64,000 nt of DNA from Gordonibacter sp. An230 (GTDB taxonomy: Bacteria > Actinomycetota > Coriobacteriia > Coriobacteriales > Eggerthellaceae), in assembly GCF_002159915.1 (NCBI RefSeq), contig NZ_NFJP01000025.1:1-64000 (forward strand), written 5' to 3'. Of this stretch, positions 52,901 through 63,000 are shown piece by piece; the stretch's first letter is position 1, and each line of letters opens with the position of its first letter. The notes below the pieces were generated by a model. That model saw only the letters and a program-made list of their open reading frames with translations. It made no database searches and was not told the origin of the DNA. Position numbers and translations under genes: made by a program.

Positions 52901-54215
52901 GCACGTCCACGCCCGCGTCGCGCGCGCGGCTCACGTAGTCGAAGCACTCCAACATGCCGGCAAGCGTGTCGTTGTGACGCACCGCCATGATGCGCGCGTT
53001 CGGCGCGAGGCCCGAGACACCCTCGCCGTCCCACGCCGCGCCGATGGTGCCCGCCACGTGCGTGCCGTGGTAGCTGGATATGCCGGTGGTGGACGTGACA
53101 CCCGCCGTCGCGTCGGCAGCTGCCGCGAAGCCGTGTTCGTCCTCCTTGCCAGTGGGCGCGATGCCGGAGGTCAGGCCCTCGTTCCACATGACCGGCGCGA
53201 GGTCGGGGTTCGAGGCGTCCACGCCCGAATCGATGACGGCGACGACCACCTCGTCGAGGCCGCCCGCTGCGGATGCGTCAGGCCACGCCGCATATCCCAT
53301 GTCAACGGCCTCGTCGGCGGAAATGCCGCCCATGCGGCCATCGTTGCGAAAGCCCCACACGAAATCGTCGAGGTCGGCAGCGGGGCCGTCGTCGTCTTCG
53401 CCGAACACGACGTCGGTTGCGTCGTCGCCGTCGCCGTCCGCGCCGTCGGCGTCGCCTTCCGCATCTTCGCCGTCCGCGCCCTCGCTCGTGCCGTCGACCG
53501 CACCTTCGACGTCGCCGGCGCTTCCTTCGCCGCTGGCGCTGCCGGCGCCATGCGCGTCGTCGTCCCCGGCAGCCGCACCGCCCCCTTCTCCGCCATTCGC
53601 AGATTCGAGGCCGCCCGCGCCATCCACCCCGGCAGTCGGCGCGCCGCTTTCCTCCTGCAAGCCTTCGATCGCCTCTTCGGCGAGCTGGGCTATCGCCGCG
53701 TCCTGCGCCGCCTGCGCCCCGCTGTCGGCGTCCCCCGTCTCCACCACGGCGTTCGGCTCGGCGAACACCACGCGCGGATCGGCCTCGAGCTCGGCGATGA
53801 GCTGCTCTGTGGTCTTGGCTTCGTCGCGCACGAGCACCAGACGGCCAGCCGTCGCCCCACCCCCGTCGGACGCGGCAAGCGAACGCGCCGTTGCCGATGC
53901 CTGGGGTTCCTTCGCATCCGCGGCCCCGTCAAACGCCTCGGCCGCCGCATCCGCATCGACGTCCATCAGGGGTTGGGCACCGTCCAGCACGCCTCCGTCC
54001 GCCGAAAGCGGCAGCGCGCCGCCGTCCATCACATACGCGACGGCCTCATGCTCGACGTACGTGCCCGGCTCAAGCGCCGGTAGCGCTGCGGTAGCCTCGC
54101 CCGCAGCACCCGAGCCGTCGCCCGCAGTCGGCTCGTCGGCCCACGCCGCACCCGCAGGCACCGGCACGAGCGAGCACGCCAGCAGCGCTCCGAGCGCGAT
54201 CCTCATTCCCTTCAT
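49989..54215 (-). CDS. Giant cell-wall-anchored subtilisin-like protease
   Basis: 1408 residues. A signal peptide (MKGMRIALGALLACSLVPVP, then AGAAWA) leads to a propeptide (EQLIAELEADPRVVFAEPNA) and an acidic Gly/Asp/Glu linker (about 200-290). The S8 protease follows: Asp in VAVIDSGVDASNPDL (near 328), His in HGTHVAGTIG (near 383) and Ser in GTSMACPAVAGAA (near 760). The long His-Ser gap holds an inserted domain. Then come a kelch-like region, a FIVAR-like helical segment (AVKQLEDAIKDARNDL) and a sorting signal LASTGDALAWAPLALG with a basic tail. So it is exported and sortase-anchored. The ATG has AAGGAGAG. It may digest host or bacterial surface proteins. Confidence 0.92.
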   Translation of the reverse strand: MKGMRIALGALLACSLVPVPAGAAWADEPTAGDGSGAAGEATAALPALEPGTYVEHEAVAYVMDGGALPLSADGGVLDGAQPLMDVDADAAAEAFDGAADAKEPQASATARSLAASDGGGATAGRLVLVRDEAKTTEQLIAELEADPRVVFAEPNAVVETGDADSGAQAAQDAAIAQLAEEAIEGLQEESGAPTAGVDGAGGLESANGGEGGGAAAGDDDAHGAGSASGEGSAGDVEGAVDGTSEGADGEDAEGDADGADGDGDDATDVVFGEDDDGPAADLDDFVWGFRNDGRMGGISADEAVDMGYAAWPDASAAGGLDEVVVAVIDSGVDASNPDLAPVMWNEGLTSGIAPTGKEDEHGFAAAADATAGVTSTTGISSYHGTHVAGTIGAAWDGEGVSGLAPNARIMAVRHNDTLAGMLECFDYVSRARDAGVDVRVTNNSWGFGQGMWRSIDVAVTQVGRQGVVSVFASGNSAFDNDAAASTATTLADNPYAIVVNALDPTGEATAFTQYGETATDVMAPGSTALSTYATGEANAARVTDGPIYLGEEDADAVLYESFDAKTRMDEGVASASGEPVLSFLSEGEGQAGEPVGEVVTGGKRFDGEAAYELPYVPPASENPLMSVVSSEVDLSGVAEKPTHASIRYTADFEGGVSGIAQAVAAVPVIDEGGGSAWAPLTAQAGSSFGLGGDSWNGLSVELPEDTDWSHFRIKIFYALLEFSMTGGVQAVGGPAAGTLVIDSIGLGSDLVPYAYMQGTSMACPAVAGAATVIAGQGLADVADDEAKSAEKLAALAKGAAEPDARYGSLCSTGGYATVDGAQNPGPAIMAVRDANDAVEVEGYFMPEGATVRLGDAEAAVVGREDLGGDKARLTVRKPEGFSGGQTVVRVEANGKLTSHRADLGARADATYYDQTNLPVPEELTQWGSWQLVGFDGDIYCLPRTSTLGAEPDPFDHLLRYRPDAQEWEQVPLPTDAVGAASPQNLVDVSGATLDGALVLQLGYASGAVRFVRYTADGAWEAMGYGYALNGPDKPLFGTLASDGEELYLFGGAVLANGAAVDSSAVYRIDLEAAPDAAPEKCGELSTGRIRPQVAYGNGAFAVSGGVSLSYQLGGVAGVEMVTPSEGGYDWDTGEELPTGWLAGGPVDTTALVTETGQMAWASGALADGFALVGPESDDGASDTYLLDVEGAFAPTAYEKRASWQKLLAPAATAYRGQLYVLASAQNEPYRVFSATAMETVEQPGDVPAVPDPEYASAEAVKQLEDAIKDARNDLTQTVVSADGADVAKGTPWVTRAAYDAFEAAIAAAEAAVGVERPLASDIERAAADLAAAREAFDAAKADGLKAGGGSEEKPGAGSDAKGDGSALQKLASTGDALAWAPLALGSLVSAAGATLVVTTLRRRSSSEK

Positions 54216-54653
54216 CGTCTCTCCTTCGCTTCGCATGCGAACAATAGGCTCGTTCGATAGCTGGTTCTCTTCATAGTTCCCTACATAATAGAGGGTCATG
54301 AGCAACAAAACAGCAACAAACGCACCACTTACCCTACGATCTGCGTCTTTGGCCACCCAAGCCGCACTTCGCCCCAACTCGATCAGCCGATACGCACCTC
54401 CTTGCCCCCTCGCCGCAAGGCCGGCGTCGAGGGCGAGACAACTCGTGCGCGAAGCTTTCGCCCATTGTCGCCATCACCGCTATCGCCCAATTCCCAAACA
54501 TGCCATGCCTTCCCCAAAAACATCGGAAAAGTGCAAACCGATGAAAATTTCCGGCAAACAATCGCCAGCGTTAGCAATTCGGAAAACGTCGGGTCGATCA
54601 TTCGGAAAACGCCGATTCCTCTCTCATGCGAGCGAAGAAGGTGAAAAGCCCCC
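54216..54653. other. Gap holding the subtilase promoter
   Basis: No gene seen. The minus-strand promoter of the subtilase probably lies near 54285-54295 (TATTAT). The remainder is featureless. Confidence 0.45.
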
Positions 54654-55966
54654 ATGACAGACCTTGCACGCCTCAGAGAATCCCATCTTCCACGCATAGT
54701 CGACGATCAAGCAAAACGCCACCTTCCCTGTTCGGAGCGGTTGAAATATCCGGCACCAAATGGTGCGGGAAAACATGGACGGCGCGCGTGCATGGCAAAA
54801 GCGTCAGCTTCGCGGACGACGATTGCTCCGCAGCCCTTGCCGATCCCGGCCTTATGACGTTGGAAGAACAGCCGCACGTTATAGACGAATGGCAGCTGGC
54901 TCCTCGCGTATGGGATAACGTGTGCCGCAAGGTCGATGGACAGCGCTCTCTTCGCGGCGGTTGGATGCTGACGGGCTCTCCGACACCGCCATCCCCAGGG
55001 ATGGCGAGAGGCCTCGGCACAGCGGCGCAGGCAATATAGGGAGGATACGCATGCACCCCTCTCCCCCGCAGAATCGGAAGATTCCGTCGGCACCGCTTCC
55101 CTCAAGGGGCTTTTCGAGGGAATCTTCGCCCGCGGCATGATGACGCCCGATAGCAAGGACGCCCTCCCTTTGGTGGATATCGCATGCAAAGGAGGGTGGC
55201 CGAGGCCATCGACATGGATGCCGCAGACGCGTAGACGGTGGCGCGCGAATACCTGCGGCTCCTCTACGCACAAAGCGTTCCCCGACGCAGGAAGAAGCCC
55301 GATATCGCCAGCAGGCTGGTGGCCTCGGTGGCGCTGACCCTCGGACAAGCGGCCACGCGCAAGACACTTCTCGCAGACATGCTCGAAGAAAGCGAGCCCT
55401 TCGGAAAAACCTCCTTGTCGCACGAAACGCTGGCTTCCTACCTCGCCCTTCTGAAGCCTCTGCATTTGCTGGTGAAGGTACCGGGCCGGATCCCCGAGGC
55501 AAGGTTGCCCAAACGCCTTTACGTAAAGCCGAAGGGCTACCTCGCCGACCCGTCCCTTGCCGCAGCCCAACCGGGAATGGGGTCTACGGCGCTCGTGCAT
55601 AACTGGCAGACCTCCGGAACGATTTTCGAGAGCCCATGTATTCGCGACCTCCTCGTGCACGCTCAAGCCGTACCCGACATCGGGTTCGAGCCGGTCAGAT
55701 GCTATCGCGACGATTCCGGCTTGAAAGCCGACGCGATCATCGAACTGGCAGATGGAAGGTGGACCGCCTTCGAGATCAAGGTCGGCGAAGAAGGGGTGCC
55801 TGCCAAAGTGTCAAGCCTCAAGCGGTTGCACGCAAAGCCCTGCGGCAATCCCAAGGCGCACGTGGGGGGATCCGAGTTCATAGCCGTCATCACCGGATTT
55901 TCCCTCTATGCCCGCAAAGCGGATGAGGGCATTTACGTCATCTCCATCCGCGCCCTCGCGCCTTGA
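54654..55966 (+). pseudogene. Decayed ATPase with DUF4143 domain (AAA_14)
   Basis: The pieces of one protein are spread over three frames. MTDLARLRESHLPRIVDDQA starts it. Then EISGTKWCGKTWTA (Walker A) and HVIDEWQLAPRVWDNV (Walker B region), next RPRHSGAGNIGRIRMHP, next LKGLFEGIFARGMMTPDSKD and last AREYLRLLYAQSVPRRRKKP through to EFIAVITGFSLYARKADEGI. Frame changes fall near 54715, 55005, 55060 and 55195, each equivalent to loss of one base, plus a TAG at 55231. The C-terminal 242-residue part (55238-55966) is still open. Intact relatives are common, poorly understood ATPases of gut bacteria. Confidence 0.85.
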
Positions 55967-56040
55967 GGGTCGGTCGCACGCGAAACCCGACGCGAACCCC
56001 TGAACCTGCCCATCAACCAAGATTGGCGGAAAGAACCACA

Positions 56041-56213
56041 CGAAATGGCACAGATCGCATCTTGTGCACAGATTTCGCGCTCGCATTGGCGCTGCGGCCT
56101 TCCCTCTTTCGGCTTGCTTCCGGAAAAGCCCTGATCGGGCTTTTCCGGACCTCGCCATTGCCTCGATGGGGAACTACCAACCTATGCACGAAGCGCGATC
56201 TGCGCCACGTTCG
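56041..56213. repeat. Inverted-repeat element, copy C
   Basis: Left arm 56041-56071 and right arm 56181-56213 are imperfect inverted repeats matching copies A and B (shared core TGGCACAGATCGC and TTGTGCA). The centre holds a perfect 12-bp hairpin, CCGGAAAAGCCC/GGGCTTTTCCGG at 56120-56148. It lies between the pseudogene and the flavin oxidoreductase. Confidence 0.75.
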
Positions 56214-56590
56214 CCCGCTCGCTCGCAAAACCGTCATCGATGCAGACCGGATCGCCACGCAAAGCTCGACAGCGCCTAAGAAGGCCCACGCAACGAGGAC
56301 CTCGCAACGCCCGGTCGCAAGGGTTCTGCCCAAGATCTAGCGAATGCGGACTCGCGTCGGCCTTGGTTTAGCGGAGGAAGCTCGCCGCTCAGCCTTAGCG
56401 CACCCGCTACGAAGCACGCTTCCACACGCAGACGCATTCCGCAACGTGCCGCCTCGCTCGCTCGAGAGCGACATATCCGAGCTCCCAAAACGATAGCCGA
56501 CGAATTCATCCGCATGACGAATGGGCGCTGCTCGACATCGCCGAGCAGCGCCCGCTTCGAAAGCTCGCTCGATCATGACCAAAGTCAAGG
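56214..56590. other. Gap with no gene
   Basis: Nothing coding is supported. The right flank of repeat copy C and the downstream region of the flavin oxidoreductase occupy it. Confidence 0.5.
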
Positions 56591-58273
56591 CTATTCGTTG
56601 ATGAGCGTATCGTTCGCCAGCGCGTTGCCGACCAAGTGCCCGAACGTCAGGGCACGACCGTGGCTGATGCCCGGACATGTGACCGGATACGACATGCCGA
56701 AAAAGTCTCCCTGCACATTGCCGACGGCGAACAGGCCCGCAATGGGCTCATCCCGATCGGTGCACACCTGGGAGTTCCGATCCACATGCAAGCCGAATGG
56801 AACGGTCAGCGTGACGGCCGGAACAGGTTGCGCGTAGAACGGCGGCGTGTCGACGAGCGCGAGAAAACGTTCCGGCACACCGAAGTCGACGTCGGTGCCG
56901 CTCGCGCACAGCTCGTTGTACCGCTCCACCGTCGCCTTAAAGGCGTCTGCCGGAATGCCCAGTTGCGCCGCCAGCTCGTCGAGCGTATCCGCTTGCCACA
57001 TCTCTCCGCTCTCAACGCCCTCGGCTATGCGCTCGGCCGCCCCAGCCAGCATCTTGTCGGCGGTATCGGGCTCTTGGGCCCGCACTTTCTGTTCGTAGGC
57101 CCCATCGAAGATGCTGTAGCCCACGTTTCCCGGCTGATTCATGCGCGCATTGGTGATGTAAGGCTCGTACGGAACCTCGCAGCAATACCGTTTCCCTTGG
57201 TTGTTCACTGCCAACCATGACATCGACAGCGCTGAAAGGGGGAGCGTCGACGCTATGGGATGCACCATGGGTGCCGCGGGCGATTTCGAGACGGCCGCGC
57301 CGGCCCACACGCCCATGAGAATGCCTTCGCCCTTGTTGCCACCTTCCGGAAAATATTGGCACACATCCGCGCGCAGCGCGATGGGCGCCCAGCATGCGAG
57401 CATTTCCTCATTGCCGGAAATATCCCCCGTTGCCAGAATCACGCCTTTCGAAGCATTGAACTGAACATGGTTTCCGTCCTCCGTCGTAACCACGACCCCT
57501 GTGATGCCGCTCTGCGCATCCCCGACCAACTGCTCCGCATGGGTGTTGAAGAACGCTTCGGCACCTTTGGATGTCGCCTCGTCAAGCAGTGTTTCAACGA
57601 TGTGCGATTCGACAAACGTGAAGCTCTCGGCGTCAATGACGACGCCTTCTTCTTCGCTCCCGAACGTCACGCCCGTGCGAAACTCGCGGAACTGATCGGG
57701 CAGAGCATCCCAGTCGGTTTTGGAAGTGTCCGATATAGCCAGAATGGCGGGGATATCGCGCGCCGCGCAGAGCTCGATGAAATGATCGAACACTTCGCCC
57801 GAGCGCGATGCCCAGGTATAGACGAGATCGCGGTTCACCGTGCCTTGCGAGAAGTTGAAGAGGATGCGCGTCGCTTCGCTCGGATCGATGTCGATGCCCG
57901 CATCGCGGTGCACCTTCGAGTTGATCGCTCCGTTGTCGGCACCATGCGCGGTGTAGCCGGCAGCCTGCTCGATAACGGCCACCGTCGCTCCCGCCGATGC
58001 GGCGGCTTCGGCGGCGGCGCAGCCGGATGGACCTGCTCCGACGATCACGATATCGTAGTCTTTGACGTCCGCGATGTCATCGATTGCGCGAGGCGCAACA
58101 TCCCAACTGTGCGCACCGGTCGCCCCTGTCCGCCCTTCTTCCTGCAACGCACGCTGCTTCCCTTCGGCATTCGAGCCGCTTACGGCTGGCGAGCATCCCG
58201 TCATCCCAATGGCTCCGGCAGCTACCGCACTCGCAGCAAAGCCTTTCAAGAAATCTCTTCGATTTAGCTCCAT
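56591..58273 (-). CDS. Tat-exported FAD-dependent oxidoreductase, second copy type
   Basis: 560 residues from the ATG at 58273, preceded by AAGGAGGGAG. Tat motif NRRDFLKGFA (4-13) and lipobox MTGC with Cys27. FAD-binding DIVIVGAGPSG at 74-84 and GLFAVGNVQGDFFGMSYP near the end. Same fumarate-reductase-like group as the gene at 18760, but clearly divergent from it in sequence. No FMN-binding or haem domain, so a separate electron donor is needed. It is followed upstream by its LuxR membrane regulator on the same strand, and a 30-bp palindrome sits in the gap. The substrate is unknown. Confidence 0.87.
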   Translation of the reverse strand: MELNRRDFLKGFAASAVAAGAIGMTGCSPAVSGSNAEGKQRALQEEGRTGATGAHSWDVAPRAIDDIADVKDYDIVIVGAGPSGCAAAEAAASAGATVAVIEQAAGYTAHGADNGAINSKVHRDAGIDIDPSEATRILFNFSQGTVNRDLVYTWASRSGEVFDHFIELCAARDIPAILAISDTSKTDWDALPDQFREFRTGVTFGSEEEGVVIDAESFTFVESHIVETLLDEATSKGAEAFFNTHAEQLVGDAQSGITGVVVTTEDGNHVQFNASKGVILATGDISGNEEMLACWAPIALRADVCQYFPEGGNKGEGILMGVWAGAAVSKSPAAPMVHPIASTLPLSALSMSWLAVNNQGKRYCCEVPYEPYITNARMNQPGNVGYSIFDGAYEQKVRAQEPDTADKMLAGAAERIAEGVESGEMWQADTLDELAAQLGIPADAFKATVERYNELCASGTDVDFGVPERFLALVDTPPFYAQPVPAVTLTVPFGLHVDRNSQVCTDRDEPIAGLFAVGNVQGDFFGMSYPVTCPGISHGRALTFGHLVGNALANDTLINE

Positions 58274-58383
58274 TGCTCCCTCCTTCATCCGATCTGCCTG
58301 AATCGACCGTCGGCCGACCGCAATGAATGTACCGGCGGGAGACAACCGGACGCCAGCCCCATAGCGGGGGAAATCTTCTGCCC

Positions 58384-58413
58384 ACGTCGCTCCCCCTTAA
58401 GGGGGAGCGACGT
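58384..58413. promoter_or_regulatory. 30-bp perfect palindrome
   Basis: Both halves match exactly (left half ACGTCGCTCCCCCTT, centre TTAA). It lies between the LuxR stop (58439) and the oxidoreductase start (58273). It could terminate the LuxR transcript or be the operator of the oxidoreductase; no T-run follows on the minus strand, so I favour the operator. Confidence 0.6.
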
Positions 58414-58438
58414 TGAACTGCGATTATCGCCGAACCAG

Positions 58439-59875
58439 CTACAGCATCTGATCCTCCGCTTCATTCCGAACTAGGCGAACAAGAGCATCGCGCGAATGCA
58501 CGCCGAGTTTTTGATAGAGATGCTTCGTATGGCTTTTCACGGTTTCCTGAGAAACGCACAATACCTCCGAAATGGCGCTGCGGCTGTCTCCCCGCATGAC
58601 CAGCCCGGCAATTTCACGTTCTCGCGGAGTGAGACAGCACCGCTTCGAAATCGCATCCAACGCCTTGTCCATAAGCGGATCGGGGGCGTCCGAAATCGAT
58701 TTCCGATGTCGATTGGCCGCCGAAAAATACACGAGCGCCGCAACGAACAGCAGGTACACCATGCCGAACGAAACATACAAAAGCGCCGAGTCGATGGATC
58801 CGAACAAAGCCACGAGTGCGACGCACAGGAAGCTGCCCGCAGCCTGACCAGCCTGGTTTGCGAACAGCCCGACCGAGAACGCCCATGCACCACGACCGCT
58901 TGACCAAGCGTAATACGAACAGAAGAACCAGACCAGCAGCACAAAGCAGAGGAAGCCCACAGTATGCAAGGCAAAAGCGACCTTCGGCTGATGCGCCACA
59001 AGAGCAAGCGCCACGAAAGCTCCAGCTATCACGATAACCACGATCTGGAAGAGCAGCGTGGGCTTCGCGTTGTCGGATATCTGGGAGAACAGGACGAGAA
59101 CGCACCCGGTGACAAGAACCGTTCCGACGAACAGAGGGCCCTCGGCAAACGTAAGTTCATCGCCCAAACCAACGCCACGCATCAACCCGGCCGAAAGGCC
59201 GATGACTACGACCAGACTCGTCAGACTCCCCAAAACGAACGAAGGTCGCTCGGCAGGCTGCGACGGCGTTTCCTCGATCTGCGGCTTTTCGGCAGATTGA
59301 CGCACCAACTCGCGGCGATACACCCAGCAAAACGCAAAAGGCAAGGCAACCATAGCCATGCGCGCAGCCAATGGGACAAGCGCCGCAGTAACGACAAGAT
59401 CGAGCAACGCCCCGCCCGCAAACGAGGCCGCCATGCACATGTAGGTGGTTTTAGGCGTCACTCCGCTGACGACCTTGGATAGGCACGCCATGAGCAATCC
59501 GGTTCCAAAGCCCAGCATCATCGTGCCTGCAAAATAGGCCGCCTCCCCCATGCCCCGCGAGCACGCAAGTCCGCACGAAAGCAGCGCGGTGCCCACCGCA
59601 GTCAACCATGCAGCCGCCCGCGAAAGGCGCATGAAATCAACACGCGACGCCCGACCGGCGCCGAGGCAGAAGGCCCCGAGAGCAAGCGCGTTGCAGGTGA
59701 CCGCCACGATCCAAAGCGCATCACCGCCAATTCCCCAAAAGCTATACGAGGGGAGAGGGGCGAACGCTTCACTCCAGAACACCACGTAATGAAATCCCCA
59801 GAACGCAACAAGCGCCCCAAGGAGAAGACGATGCTTTTCGAACTCGAGCAGTATGGCTTTCAGTGCTTTTCCCAT
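58439..59875 (-). CDS. Membrane-bound LuxR-type regulator
   Basis: 478 residues with about twelve helices (15-395) and a C-terminal LuxR domain: CCLTPREREIAGLVMRGDSR, ISEVLCVSQETVKSHTKHLY and QKLGVHSRDALVRLV. Same layout as the protein at 20628. It precedes the flavin oxidoreductase on the same strand, separated by 165 bases with a palindrome. Likely role: sense the substrate or a related compound at the membrane and control that gene (inference). Confidence 0.88.
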   Translation of the reverse strand: MGKALKAILLEFEKHRLLLGALVAFWGFHYVVFWSEAFAPLPSYSFWGIGGDALWIVAVTCNALALGAFCLGAGRASRVDFMRLSRAAAWLTAVGTALLSCGLACSRGMGEAAYFAGTMMLGFGTGLLMACLSKVVSGVTPKTTYMCMAASFAGGALLDLVVTAALVPLAARMAMVALPFAFCWVYRRELVRQSAEKPQIEETPSQPAERPSFVLGSLTSLVVVIGLSAGLMRGVGLGDELTFAEGPLFVGTVLVTGCVLVLFSQISDNAKPTLLFQIVVIVIAGAFVALALVAHQPKVAFALHTVGFLCFVLLVWFFCSYYAWSSGRGAWAFSVGLFANQAGQAAGSFLCVALVALFGSIDSALLYVSFGMVYLLFVAALVYFSAANRHRKSISDAPDPLMDKALDAISKRCCLTPREREIAGLVMRGDSRSAISEVLCVSQETVKSHTKHLYQKLGVHSRDALVRLVRNEAEDQML

Positions 59876-60006
59876 GTTTCCCCGATCGACGAGAAACCCA
59901 TTCGGGGCGATCCCAAAAGCGAGCTGAAGTGAAAAAGCGTCGGGCCGCCGCTATCCGCAGCGTCCAGGCGAAACGAGGGGTCCCGATGCGCGGCGGCCCC
60001 TCGGCG

Positions 60007-63000
60007 CTACGCTTTCTCGGTCTCGATCTCCAGCTCGCCGGCGTCCTCTTGGGTTGCCTGCGGGCGGGCTGCGCCCACGAACCGATCACGTGCCTGCTTG
60101 GCCTCGGCCTCCTTGTCGGCGAGGTTCGCCTTCGCCACGCTGATCATGAGCTTGATGCGGTTGAGCTGGTTCACCTCCGACGCGCCCGGATCGTAGTCCA
60201 CGGCCACGATGTTACTCTCGGGGTAGCGGCGGCGCAACTCCTTGATGACGGCCTTGCCCACCACGTGGTTCGGCAGGCACGCGAAGGGCTGCGTGCACAC
60301 CACGTTCGGCGCGCCCGTCTTGATGAGCTCCACCATCTCGGCCGTGAGCAGCCACCCCTCGCCCATGCTGTTGCACAGCGATAGGATCTCGCTCGCGTAC
60401 TCGGCCAGCTCGTAGATGTTCGCCGGCGGCTCGAAGCGGCTCGATTCGCGCAGCGCACGGGTCACCGGCGCACGGAACCTGTCGATGACCGCAAGCGCGA
60501 TGCGGCTGCCCACCTCGCTCTTCTTCGTCTTGCCCAGCTGGCGTTGGAAGATGCCGCCCGCGATGCCGAACAGGAAGAACTCGATGAGCCCCGGCACCAC
60601 GGCCTCGCAGCCCTCGCGCTCGATCACCTCCACGATCTGGTTGTTCGCCGTGGGATGGAACTTCACGAGGATCTCGCCCACCACGCCCACACGCGGCTTG
60701 GCACCCTCGCCGACAAGCGGCAGCGTGTCGAAGTCCTCCACGATGGCGCGCACCGTGCGCTTGAACTCGCGCCGGCCCATACCGCGGCGCAGCTGCTCCT
60801 TGCACACGCCCATCCAGTGGTCGAACAGCGCATTCGCGCTGCCGGACTCAACCTCGTAGGGGCGTGTGCGGTACAGGCACATCATGAGCAGATCGCCGTA
60901 GGCAAGCGCGTACACGGCCTGCAAGAGCATCTTCGGCGTGATCTTGAAGCCGGGATTGTCCTCGCCCAGATCCTTGAACGACAGCGCGATCACCGGCACA
61001 TGCGACAGGCCCACGCTCGCCAGCGCCTTGCGGATGAGCGAGATGTAGTTCGTGGCGCGGCAGCCGCCGCCCGTCTGCGTGATGATGACGGCCAGCTTGT
61101 CGGTGTCGTAGCGGCCGCTCATCACGGCCTCCATGATCTGACCGGTGACCAGGATGGACGGATAGCAGATGTCGTTGTTCACGTACTTCAGGCCCGCGTC
61201 AACCGCGCCATGGTCCACGCTGGGCAGAAGCTCCAGGTTGTAGCCGAAGCGATGGAATATCTCTACGAGCAGGTCGAAGTGGATGGGGGCCATCTGCGGG
61301 CAGAGGATGGTGTAGCCGGCCTCCTTCATCTCCTTCGTGAACACCGCGCGAGGAAACTCCGTGTCGGCGCCTTCGCGCTGACGGAAGCGCTCGCGAACGG
61401 CGGGCTCGGCCTTCTCTGCGAACGTGGCAGGAGTCCCGTCGGCAGCCAAGGAGCCGGAAGCCACGTCGCCATCCGCATGAGCGACCGCGCCGCCTGAGAG
61501 CGCAGTCGCTTTCGCCGTCGAGGCGGCACCTCCCGCACCCGACGCATCCGCGCTCGCCGCAGCCAGCTCCGCGGCAATTCGCCCCTCCACGACCCCCGTC
61601 TTGGCGTCGATGCGCGCGTTCGCATCGGCCACGAGCGCGTCTACGTCGATCGACATGGCCGGGCAGCCGCGCGGTGCGCTCGCGCCATCGGCCTCCTCGT
61701 CGGCCTGGTCCTTCAGCGCGGCGAGAAGCGAGCGCACGCGGATGCGCGCCGCGCCCAGGTTCGACACCTCGTCGATCTTGAGCACGGTGTACACCTTGCC
61801 CGCCGACTCCAGTATCTCCTGCACCTGGTCGGTGGTGAGCGCGTCGAGGCCGCAGCCGAACGAATTCAGCTGGATGAGATCGAGGTCGCGCCGCTCGGTG
61901 GCCACCTTCGCCGCCGCGTACAGGCGCGTGTGGTACATCCACTGGTCCACGAGGCGGATGGGACGCTCGAGCGTGCCGAGGTGCGCGACGGAGTCTTCGG
62001 TGAGCACCGCCAGGCCGAAGCTGGTCAGAAGCTCGGGGATGGCGTGGTTGATCTCGGGATCGTTATGGTAGGGACGGCCGGCCAGCACGATGCCGTGCGT
62101 GCCGGTGCGCTCCATCCACGCGAGCGTCTCGGCGCCCTTGGCGCGGATGTCGCGCTTGAACGCCTCGTCCTCGGCCCACGCGGCCTCCACGGCGGCATCA
62201 ACCTCGGCGCGCGTTGGCGCGGGCACGCCTTCGCCCATCAACTCCGGATGCGCCTCCACCAACTCGACGAACAGGCGCTCCTTAAGGTTCTCTTTGCGGT
62301 CGTAGGGCAACCAAGGGTTCAAGAACTGCGTGCTCGACCCGCGCAGCTCGTCGATGTTGAGGCGAAGCGCCTCGGCGTAGCTGGCCACGATGGGGCAGTT
62401 GAAGTGGTTGCCCGCGCCCTCGTCCTCCTGACGCTCCCATTTGCTGCACGGGAACCAAATGAAATCGGGGTGCTTGTCCAGCAGGTTCATGATGTGGCCG
62501 TGCGAGAGCTTCGCCGGGTAGCACACGCTCTCGGACGGCATGGACTCGATGCCCGCTTCGTAGGTCTTTTTCGTGGACGGATCGGACAGCACCACGCGAA
62601 AGCCCAGCTTCGTGAAGAACGTGAACCAGAACGGGTAGTTCTCGTACATGTTGAGCGCGCGCGGGATGCCCACGTTGCCGCGCGTGGCGGCCTCGGGGGA
62701 AAGCGGCTCGTAGCAGTCGAAGAGGCGATGGCTCTTGTACTCATAGAGGTTCGGCACATCTTTCGCATGCTCGTCCACCACGCCCGCGCCCTTCTCGCAG
62801 CGGTTGCCCGTGATGAAGCGCCGACGCTTGCCCGTGGCCTCGTCAATGCCGAAGTCGTTCACTGTGAGCAGGCAATGGTTGCTGCACGCCTTGCAGCGCA
62901 CGGTCTTGTGCGTAGGGGAAAGCGCCTCGATCTGCTCCAAGGTGAGCAAGGTAGAGCGCACCGGGGCAGCGGAGGGGGCGGCGGCATCCAGTTCGTCGGT

